Assembly: GCF_937898925.1 (NCBI RefSeq)
Contig: NZ_CALDKF010000036.1
Location: forward strand, 1-7,474
From: an uncultured Methanobrevibacter sp.
Lineage (GTDB): Archaea > Methanobacteriota > Methanobacteria > Methanobacteriales > Methanobacteriaceae
Length of the DNA stretch: 7,474 nucleotides
Direction of reading: 5' to 3'
Position 1 is the stretch's first letter, and every line of letters begins with the position of its first letter. The position numbers and the translations under genes are program-made. The notes beneath the pieces were generated by a model. That model had not been told where the DNA came from. It was given only the letters and a program-made list of their open reading frames with translations, and ran no database searches. Below are positions 1 to 5,775 of this stretch, in pieces.

Positions 1-240
1 TTACTTCAACCAGCATTTTATTTAGGACAACAATATGTATATTTAAAAGTTGTAAGAGAAGAAAAGTTTAGTATTAAAGATGCATTTTATGGATTTAGTA
101 ACTATAAAAAAGCCATAAAATTGTATTTAATAATGATGTTGTATATAGTGGGGGGACTAATTCTTTTTATTATTCCTGGTATTATATTGGCATATAGATA
201 TTCAATGTGTTTCTATATTTTAGCAGATGAAAAAGGGGAC
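1..240 (+). other. DUF975-like membrane protein remnant forming the 5' end of the chimeric frame
   Basis: This stretch encodes a cytoplasmic loop (about codons 1-40) followed by a long hydrophobic helix with an IIPGIILAYRYSM-type core and a following FYILAD. That IPGI..a..YSM..yIL.D pattern is typical of DUF975 membrane proteins, which normally continue with a segment resembling SL..S...MKG and two more transmembrane helices. Here the resemblance fades at about bases 223-290, and no further transmembrane helix follows. The segment is therefore either the truncated 5' part of a host gene that an incoming element joined, or a membrane anchor captured by the downstream gene. The function of DUF975 proteins is not established. 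Confidence 0.55.
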
Positions 241-2556
241 TCTTTAAACAGCAGGTCCAAGGTTTCACTTAATAAAAATCATTATTTGTTGTGTGATTAT
301 GAGGGGTATGTTTTTCGAAAATTTCCAGTATTTTATTTGAAAAAAATTCGGAATGATAAAGAGGACTATCAGAATAATTCAATTGATTATAAATTAACTT
401 TAGAAAGATATCTTCCTAGATCTGATAATCGTTTTAAGAGAACTTACACCGAAAAGAATGTTTTAAAAAATCCTTATGTTTCTAAATTTATCATTGATAC
501 AGATAGCAATTTATTTGGCATTAAAGAAAAGTTAAATATAGCTTTAAAAAATAATGATGAACATCTTAATCCTAAAGAACATCCTATAGGGTTAATTATT
601 ATTGAAAATGCTGACAGATTTTTCCGTTCTTATGGTAGATTGGAAAGCTTTATCACATGGTTTAAAGAGTTAGATAGTGATGTTAAATTATTGATACATT
701 TCAATAATCCTTCAATCGATTATATAAAAATACTTATAAAAGAGTTAAACTTCGCAGTTTTACCATTCAACAGGTATATATTACAAAATAACAATTATTT
801 GAAAAGTAATTCCCACCAATATTTTTCAAATATAGATGAATCTGAACTAGAGTTAGTCAGTAGATATAATTTAGATTCTGATATTTTTATTAATCAAGAA
901 GTAAATTTATCCATATATGATCCTTTAATTTATTCTGGCTCTATTGATATGTTTTTTTCTAATGCATATTCTACTTTTAAAAAAATAGATATTGATAATG
1001 TATATGATGAAAATTCTCTTCATAAAGCTAGAGAATTACTTTTTGATTTATATAATCTCACGGTTAACCCTTCTTATTTAAATATACCGTTTAAAATCAA
1101 TAATGGATGGACTCGCAGTAGTATACCACATTTCATACAAAATTATAAAAGCAAATTATTTTTGGAGAATCCTAAAAATAGATTTTTTATTTATAGTTTT
1201 TTAGATTCTTTAACTAATATGTATTATGAATTGGCTAATTGTAAACGTGTAAATGAAGATTTATCTTATTCTAGAGAATGTAAAGACTATGTTTTGTATG
1301 ATTTGTTGGGGGATTTTTATCTTAAAAATCAAGAAGTATTTATTGGAACTTACCTTGATAGTGAACCCAATATATTAAAAGAAGTTTTAGAAAAAGGATA
1401 TTATATAAAGAAAGATTTATTTGTTCCAATTAATATGAAGATGCTTACTCAAAAGCCTGACTCAGAGAAAGAAAACAAAATTTTAATTTTACCTGGAGTG
1501 ATTCCTGAAGTATTTACTTCAGAATTATTTAAGCCATATAAAGAAATAATAATTTTATCATATGAAGGAAATAATCATAGATTTTTAAAAGAACAATTAG
1601 ATAAGGTTATTTATGGAAATATTTTAGAAGAAAAAGAGTATATGGATATTCTTAAAGAGACATTAGAACTTTTTGATGCAGCAGAAGATAATGAGATTTT
1701 AGACGATTTTAACAAAAGATTTGAATTAATTGAATTCGAAGAAGAAGAGGAAGAACCTGAAGAAGAATCAGGCGATGATTTAGGCGATATGGAGGATATT
1801 GAAACATCTGAATATGATCCTTTCCATATAGATTTGAATTTGAAGGATTATATGAGGGAATGGAGCAGAAGCAAATCAAATTTAAATATTGATCTTTCTA
1901 AGGAGATTAATCAAAGAAATTATGACACTATACCTTTTAGATTACAGAATATTCAAACCAACGAATTTGTAGAAAAGAAATTGCCGGTTAATAAATCATA
2001 TTTGACTTTTGATAATATTTATCATATTGATGATGCGAAAGAATTGAAACCTTCCGAGTTAAAAAGTGGAGATTATATAATTATTATTGACAACGATGAG
2101 AAAAAATCATTATTGAATTTAGTCATTGATTCTTCTGAATTAAAATCTCAAATAAATATGAGTTTGGTCGAATATTGGAAATTGGAATTTTTAAATTATG
2201 TTGAATCAAACAATTTGAAATATAGTGAGGTTTATAATATTTATTGCAATCGTGGTGGAGATAAGACATATCAAACCGTTATGCAATGGTGCAAAGGGGA
2301 AGCTATTGGGCCTCAATCCGCTTATGATTTGTATATCATTGGAGATATTTTAGATAATATTTTTATTATGGATAATTATCAATCAATTTTCCAACAAATC
2401 TCTTTAGTTAGAACTTCCCATCGTTTGATTGGTAGAAAATTGAAAAAGATGATTAAATCTATTTTAACTGATGAATATTTGGATGTTTCTAGTTTAAATG
2501 ATAGAGAATACTTAATTTATGAAAATATCCAAAATGGAATTTATAAAATTGTTTAA
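1..2556 (+). CDS. DUF975-like membrane segment fused in frame to a DrmE-like large defence protein (5' partial)
   Basis: The frame is open from base 1 to the TAA at 2554-2556, 851 codons, so the true start lies outside the window. The TTG at 121 lies inside a transmembrane helix and is an unlikely start. Codons 1-74 read as a DUF975-type integral membrane protein, with a hydrophobic helix at about codons 41-74. From about codon 95 the protein is soluble, rich in Asn, Lys, Asp and Glu. It has a strand-Glu-Asn-Ala-Asp motif near codons 197-205, a Rossmann-like stretch (KILILPGV) near 493-500, an acidic linker at about 577-602, an LKSGDYIIII strand near 687-696 and a helical C-terminus at about 720-830. 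The soluble part resembles DrmE of DISARM from memory of the family: similar size, a late GD-strand and a TV..W..G motif near codons 759-768. I see no Walker A motif and no catalytic signature, so its activity is unknown. The fusion may be a recombination product. The DrmE relationship is a moderate-confidence inference. Confidence 0.5.
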   Translation, partial: LLQPAFYLGQQYVYLKVVREEKFSIKDAFYGFSNYKKAIKLYLIMMLYIVGGLILFIIPGIILAYRYSMCFYILADEKGDSLNSRSKVSLNKNHYLLCDYEGYVFRKFPVFYLKKIRNDKEDYQNNSIDYKLTLERYLPRSDNRFKRTYTEKNVLKNPYVSKFIIDTDSNLFGIKEKLNIALKNNDEHLNPKEHPIGLIIIENADRFFRSYGRLESFITWFKELDSDVKLLIHFNNPSIDYIKILIKELNFAVLPFNRYILQNNNYLKSNSHQYFSNIDESELELVSRYNLDSDIFINQEVNLSIYDPLIYSGSIDMFFSNAYSTFKKIDIDNVYDENSLHKARELLFDLYNLTVNPSYLNIPFKINNGWTRSSIPHFIQNYKSKLFLENPKNRFFIYSFLDSLTNMYYELANCKRVNEDLSYSRECKDYVLYDLLGDFYLKNQEVFIGTYLDSEPNILKEVLEKGYYIKKDLFVPINMKMLTQKPDSEKENKILILPGVIPEVFTSELFKPYKEIIILSYEGNNHRFLKEQLDKVIYGNILEEKEYMDILKETLELFDAAEDNEILDDFNKRFELIEFEEEEEEPEEESGDDLGDMEDIETSEYDPFHIDLNLKDYMREWSRSKSNLNIDLSKEINQRNYDTIPFRLQNIQTNEFVEKKLPVNKSYLTFDNIYHIDDAKELKPSELKSGDYIIIIDNDEKKSLLNLVIDSSELKSQINMSLVEYWKLEFLNYVESNNLKYSEVYNIYCNRGGDKTYQTVMQWCKGEAIGPQSAYDLYIIGDILDNIFIMDNYQSIFQQISLVRTSHRLIGRKLKKMIKSILTDEYLDVSSLNDREYLIYENIQNGIYKIV

Positions 2557-2576
2557 TTGCAGAATAAAATTACTGG

Positions 2577-2584
2577 TTTTTTTT
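2577..2584 (+). terminator. T8 tract, probable archaeal terminator for the DrmE-like gene
   Basis: Eight consecutive T residues lie 20 bases after the stop codon at 2556, inside the 32-base gap between two convergent genes. Archaeal transcription commonly ends at U-rich tracts without a hairpin, and I see no convincing stem upstream. No matching T tract is visible on the minus strand of this gap. Confidence 0.5.
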
Positions 2585-2588
2585 AAAA

Positions 2589-3773
2589 TTAGTCAGAATT
2601 ATTAGGGATTTCTTTATTAAAATAAATTTCTTTCATATCTTCTAAACTTAAGTCAAATTTACTAAATTTTTCGTTATTTTCTAGAATATATGAAAGTAAT
2701 TCTTCCTTATAATCATTTTTTGCATAATGCATTGCTTTATGACAATTTGGGCAAAGAGCTATAACATTTTCTTCACAATCTAATTCTTCAGAAAAACTAT
2801 CATTAAGGGCTACTGGAATTATATGATGGCCTTCTACATAATTTGGTCTGTGGATACTAGGAAATGTTTTATGATTTTCACTAAAGAAACAAGTATAATT
2901 GCTTTCCTCCAACACATTACTTATAACTGAAGGGTTTCTTGGTTTACATCTAATTCTATTTTTTACTTCATCAAATTTCTTTTCAGATTCAAAGAACATA
3001 TCCTCGTATTCCATTTCATCGACAATGCCTTGTATGAAATCTTTTACAGAATCATCTAATGTAAGATAGCTGTTTCTTCTGTTTCCTATTTCTTTTAAAA
3101 TATTCATTTCTCTTAGGGATGCAACTACCCAAGTATACCATTTTTCATAAAATCTATTATAAACTGATTTTAATTCATTTTTAGGAGCTTCATCTAAATA
3201 TTCTAAGTATTTCTTGTTTTGTAGTTTGTATAAAATAGTTATAACATCCTCTTCACTAGTTATAAATGGGATGTCAATTAAGAACATTTTTTTGTTTATA
3301 AGTCCCTTGTGTGCTGAATTTTCTGACATTAATTTAAACATTATTCTAAAAGGGAATAATGACAGCTCATTGTCAATTGTTGCATGGTTTGGGTATGATG
3401 TTTTTAAGAGTTGCAAAATGTAAGATTTTAGTGCTTTGTCAAATTCTTTATTTAACATAGAATTTAAGAAGTTTTTTCCATCTATTGATAGGGATAGTAA
3501 ATTATCAATATTTCTAATGAAACCTACAAATTCTAAAGATCTAAAAAAGTGACCTTTATTTGACTCATTAGGATCATGGCCATAGTGGAATTGAAGATAT
3601 TCAGCTATTTCCTCTTCGAACATCTCTTTTTCAACAAGAGGATTCTCATCAATATAATTTAAGACACCAATACATCTTTGTGACATCAAGCTTGTTTCCC
3701 ATTCTTCTAAACTTGTATCGAAAAGTCTTCCATTTCCTGGTGCTTGCCATTGATATTGATTAGCTCTTGGCAT
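2589..3773 (-). CDS. HNH endonuclease, probable restriction enzyme
   Basis: This 394-residue protein is a probable DNA-cleaving enzyme. The HNH (beta-beta-alpha metal) fold is at about residues 290-352: Cys295, then EGHH at 314-317 with the catalytic His pair, Asn336, and the CPNCH...H signature with Cys341, Cys344, His345 and His349. The late CxxC is complete, but the first metal-binding half shows only one Cys (295) followed by Asn and His instead of a second Cys. Residues 1-280 are mostly helical, with stretches that look like winged-helix or substrate-recognition domains (about 30-105 and 165-245). I do not recognise them. The start is well supported: ATG at 3773 overlaps the methyltransferase stop (TAATG), with a strong AGGAGG-type RBS just upstream inside the methyltransferase gene. 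This coupling to a cytosine-5 methyltransferase suggests a type II restriction nuclease. A modification-dependent McrA-like role is an alternative. Confidence 0.82.
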   Translation of the reverse strand: MPRANQYQWQAPGNGRLFDTSLEEWETSLMSQRCIGVLNYIDENPLVEKEMFEEEIAEYLQFHYGHDPNESNKGHFFRSLEFVGFIRNIDNLLSLSIDGKNFLNSMLNKEFDKALKSYILQLLKTSYPNHATIDNELSLFPFRIMFKLMSENSAHKGLINKKMFLIDIPFITSEEDVITILYKLQNKKYLEYLDEAPKNELKSVYNRFYEKWYTWVVASLREMNILKEIGNRRNSYLTLDDSVKDFIQGIVDEMEYEDMFFESEKKFDEVKNRIRCKPRNPSVISNVLEESNYTCFFSENHKTFPSIHRPNYVEGHHIIPVALNDSFSEELDCEENVIALCPNCHKAMHYAKNDYKEELLSYILENNEKFSKFDLSLEDMKEIYFNKEIPNNSD

Positions 3774-4825
3774 TAATTTTCCTCCTTTAAAGGCATTGTT
3801 TCAATTAATTTTGCTGAAAATTTAGGGGGGAAACCTTCTCCGATTACTTGTCTAATAAAGTTTTCAGTTGCCCAATCTGGAATATTCCAATCATCTGGAA
3901 GTCCAGATAATCTTAATATTTCCAAAATTGATAGTACTCTTGCATCTGAATATGTTCCATCTTCTTTTTTTCTTCCAGGGTGGACATTATTTTGAGAAGA
4001 AACAGCACCATTACACATTGTAATGGTTGGTGCAGGTTTGTCCCATTCAATACGTTTATAGGTTGTATTGTAGCCTTTTATTCTTCTACCATCTTTTTGA
4101 GGGTAATAAACTTCATTATCGAATGCTGTTTGACCACTTGGTGTATGTTTCATCCATAAAATATGGTTTGGGTTGTGTTTTTTAGCATAATGATTAGGAA
4201 TATCTGATTTTTCTCCACTTTCAAGTGATGGTAAATCCCCAATAACATCCCTAACCGTGATTTTATCCATTTTTTCAGGAAATTCCCATTTTTCTATATT
4301 TGATATTAAGATAATAGCTCTTTTTCTGGTTTGAGGTGTTCCATAATCAGCACAGTCTAAAACACCAGCATTAATATAATAGCCAAGTGGTTCAAGTTCT
4401 TTATGAATATAATCTAAGATTTTAACTTCCTCATCATCTACTAAAATTGAAAATCTAAGCATTTGAGGCACATTTTCAATTATTATATTACTAGGTCTTG
4501 TTTTTTTAATAAATTTAACTGTGTAAATAATTAATGAATTTCTAGGATCGTTTTTGTCCATTTTACCTGCAACGCTCATACCTTGACATGGTGGAGTGGA
4601 CATTAAGAAATCACATTCGTTTTCTTCATATAATTCTACTAATTGATTAAAGATTTTTGAGTCAGTTATATCTCCACAAATCATTTTTGATTCAGGATAT
4701 AAATGAGAGTAAAAATCACATCTTTTTTCAATTAACTCATTAGAAACACAAATGTTTATCCCCTTTTCTTTAAGGTATGTCTCTCCAATTCCTACATTTG
4801 CAAATAATGAAATTCCATTAATCAT
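3773..4825 (-). CDS. DNA (cytosine-5-)-methyltransferase with variant motifs I and X
   Basis: This enzyme transfers a methyl group from S-adenosylmethionine to C5 of cytosine in a specific DNA site, protecting host DNA from the partner nuclease. Numbered from the ATG at 4825 (350 residues): motif I is LFANVGIGE at 7-15, a variant of the usual DLF.G.GG; motif IV is TPPCQ with nucleophile Cys80; motif VI is ENV at 117-119; motif VIII is QTRKR at 165-169; the target-recognition region is about 175-290 and includes PAPTIT near 264-269; motif IX is around 296-313; motif X is GEGFPP at 329-334 rather than GN.VPP. All catalytic motifs are intact. An upstream TTG at 4837 is possible, but the only RBS-like AGG (4838-4840) touches it, while ATG 4825 has 12 bases of spacing. 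The HNH gene follows with a 1-base overlap; the putative nuclease gene precedes it by about 54 bases. The target sequence cannot be read from the sequence alone. Confidence 0.93.
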   Translation of the reverse strand: MINGISLFANVGIGETYLKEKGINICVSNELIEKRCDFYSHLYPESKMICGDITDSKIFNQLVELYEENECDFLMSTPPCQGMSVAGKMDKNDPRNSLIIYTVKFIKKTRPSNIIIENVPQMLRFSILVDDEEVKILDYIHKELEPLGYYINAGVLDCADYGTPQTRKRAIILISNIEKWEFPEKMDKITVRDVIGDLPSLESGEKSDIPNHYAKKHNPNHILWMKHTPSGQTAFDNEVYYPQKDGRRIKGYNTTYKRIEWDKPAPTITMCNGAVSSQNNVHPGRKKEDGTYSDARVLSILEILRLSGLPDDWNIPDWATENFIRQVIGEGFPPKFSAKLIETMPLKEEN

Positions 4826-4862
4826 TTTTTTATTCAACCTAAATTTCTTTATAATAATTTTT

Positions 4863-4873
4863 GTTTTTATAGT
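4863..4873 (-). promoter_or_regulatory. Possible internal promoter for the minus-strand methyltransferase
   Basis: Read on the minus strand this is ACTATAAAAAC, a TATA-like box in the gap after the putative nuclease gene. An initiation point about 25 bases downstream would fall near 4842, giving a short leader with AGG before the ATG at 4825. A very similar ACTATATAAAAC box precedes the operon head near 5624-5635. A separate promoter would allow the methyltransferase to be made without the upstream nuclease. The region is so AT-rich that chance matches are likely. Confidence 0.3.
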
Positions 4874-4879
4874 ATTTAT

Positions 4880-5506
4880 TTATAAGTTTTTACTATAATT
4901 TTCTAGCACATTTGATAATGCATTTGAAGCATCGTCTAAACTGTAAAAATCATTTTTGTCCAATTTAAGGGAGTATGCTGGTTTTCTAAAAGGGTAATGA
5001 AATGGAATATACCTAGCTTCAGCTTTACTAACATCTAAAATAAAGAATTCACTATATTTGTAATCTATTCCTAATAATAAACTATTTTCATCTTTCAGAT
5101 TTGCATATTTATTGTCCCTTAAATCGACTTTGTTATTTCTTTTCCAATATCCTTTAAAATCATTTACTAACTCTATTAATATTTCTTCACCATCAACCAT
5201 AATTTTTAAATCAGAATCAGCTTTAGGTTTTGTTAAAATCTTCCTATCTCTATCTGCACTATTTAATATTGTTTCATATCCTTCCATATTGAGTAATTCA
5301 ACAATACAGTCTTCTAACACCCATCCAATCATTAAATCGCATGCATATTCTAAAGAAGATCTATTATCTCTTCTATGATAGGCAGTTTCTAAAAGACTTT
5401 TAACATATTCTTCATCCTCATTGGTAATTTCATCATTGAATATATGCATACATAGAGAAATATCTTCATCCCATTCTTTTTTAGTAATCAATTCTTCAAT
5501 GCTCAT
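4880..5506 (-). CDS. Putative PD-(D/E)XK-type nuclease, possible restriction endonuclease (N-terminus uncertain)
   Basis: Numbered from the ATG at 5506 this is 208 residues, with no signal peptide or transmembrane segment. The centre shows the layout of a PD-(D/E)XK nuclease: an Asp (99) opening a strand, a turn (MVDGEE), then a strand ILIELVND with Glu112. The usual Lys is replaced by Val114, with Asn115 and Asp116 following. Next comes a basic stretch, GYWKRNNKVDLRDNKY, and a hydrophobic strand, SLLLGIDY. The fold assignment is inferred from this pattern only. A TTG at 5512 and the ATG at 5506 are both possible starts, and neither has an RBS. The same frame continues upstream through one TAA (5530-5528) to an RBS-equipped ATG at 5590, so this gene may be an N-terminally broken version of a longer one. 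It heads an operon with a methyltransferase and an HNH nuclease. Confidence 0.5.
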   Translation of the reverse strand: MSIEELITKKEWDEDISLCMHIFNDEITNEDEEYVKSLLETAYHRRDNRSSLEYACDLMIGWVLEDCIVELLNMEGYETILNSADRDRKILTKPKADSDLKIMVDGEEILIELVNDFKGYWKRNNKVDLRDNKYANLKDENSLLLGIDYKYSEFFILDVSKAEARYIPFHYPFRKPAYSLKLDKNDFYSLDDASNALSNVLENYSKNL

Positions 5507-5527
5507 ATCCAAATTGGATGAAATGAA

Positions 5528-5590
5528 TTATGGGGCAAAATTTAATTTAGTTTTATAAGCTGCTTTTTGAAAATGATATGTTTCTACCAT
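5528..5590 (-). CDS. 20-codon ORF with strong RBS, in frame with the downstream nuclease gene
   Basis: On the minus strand, ATG at 5590 is preceded by AGAGGTGA (5602-5595), the best ribosome binding site in this divergent region. It encodes 20 residues (MVETYHFQKAAYKTKLNFAP) and ends at TAA 5530-5528. Five sense codons later, in the same frame, comes the TTG at 5512 and then the ATG of the putative nuclease gene. Two readings are open. It may be the original N-terminus of the nuclease, cut by a nonsense mutation (CAA to TAA is the simplest route). Alternatively it may be a leader peptide whose termination allows reinitiation 15-21 bases later. I recognise no function in the peptide itself. 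Confidence 0.45.
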   Translation of the reverse strand: MVETYHFQKAAYKTKLNFAP

Positions 5591-5621
5591 ACTTTCACCT
5601 CTTAATTGAATTTTATTTTTT

Positions 5622-5656
5622 AGTTTTATATAGTAAACTTTTTATAAATTTCGTAA
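5622..5656 (-). promoter_or_regulatory. Probable promoter of the minus-strand RM operon
   Basis: Two TATA-like boxes face leftward: CTATATAAAA (5633-5624) and TTTATAAA preceded by CGAAA, which resembles a BRE (about 5653-5639). Initiation about 25 bases downstream of the first would fall near 5603, just before the AGAGGTGA ribosome binding site and the ATG at 5590, giving a leader of about 13 bases. Which of the two boxes is used cannot be told from sequence. Confidence 0.45.
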
Positions 5657-5664
5657 TTTATAAA
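5641..5664. repeat. Inverted repeat, 10-bp arms and 4-base spacer, in the divergent promoter region
   Basis: The arm TTTATAAATT (5641-5650) is repeated in reverse complement as AATTTATAAA (5655-5664) around TCGT. Each arm contains a TTTATAAA box on either strand. The repeat could be a pair of back-to-back TATA boxes for the two diverging units or a binding site for a dimeric regulator. It is not followed by a T run in a position that suggests a terminator. Confidence 0.5.
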
Positions 5665-5689
5665 GATATGTTTTTTTTCAAAAATAAGA

Positions 5690-5736
5690 TTTTAATTTAT
5701 GTATAGTTAAATATACTAAATATTTGTTCATGTTCA
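5690..5736 (+). promoter_or_regulatory. Candidate promoter region of the plus-strand methyltransferase
   Basis: Rightward TATA-like sequences are present, TTTAATTTATG near 5691-5701 and TTAAATATAC at 5707-5716. The latter would place initiation near 5738, close to the TTG at 5737. A weak 5-bp inverted repeat (GTATA/TATAC, 5701-5716) and a tandem TGTTCA pair (5725-5736) also lie here. The extreme AT content makes a single choice unsafe. Confidence 0.3.
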
Positions 5737-5775
5737 TTGAAAATAAATATAAATAAAGAAAATCAAAGTTTAATT

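Noticed and set aside
121..123. TTG as the start of the 811-codon DrmE-like frame
   Set aside because: The frame is open upstream to base 1 with DUF975-like sequence, the TTG is inside a transmembrane helix, and no RBS precedes it.
3214..3423. Plus-strand open frame of 69 codons opposite the HNH gene
   Set aside because: It lies wholly inside a well-supported gene on the other strand, has no RBS or recognisable domain, and its composition fits an antisense shadow.
5112..5378. Plus-strand open frame of 88 codons opposite the putative nuclease
   Set aside because: Its Ser/Leu-rich, low-complexity translation is typical of an antisense reading of an AT-rich gene, and no start signal is visible.
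5528..5530. Stop-codon recoding (as with pyrrolysine) to join the 20-codon ORF to the nuclease
   Set aside because: The codon is TAA, whereas pyrrolysine uses TAG, and no recoding structure is apparent.
5701..5716. Inverted repeat GTATA/TATAC as a second operator copy
   Set aside because: Arms of only 5 bp with a 6-base spacer are expected by chance in this AT-rich region, and the match to the 7184-7201 palindrome is weak.
5725..5736. Tandem TGTTCA pair as a regulatory repeat
   Set aside because: There are only two 6-base units with no third copy nearby, so it is too short to separate from chance.
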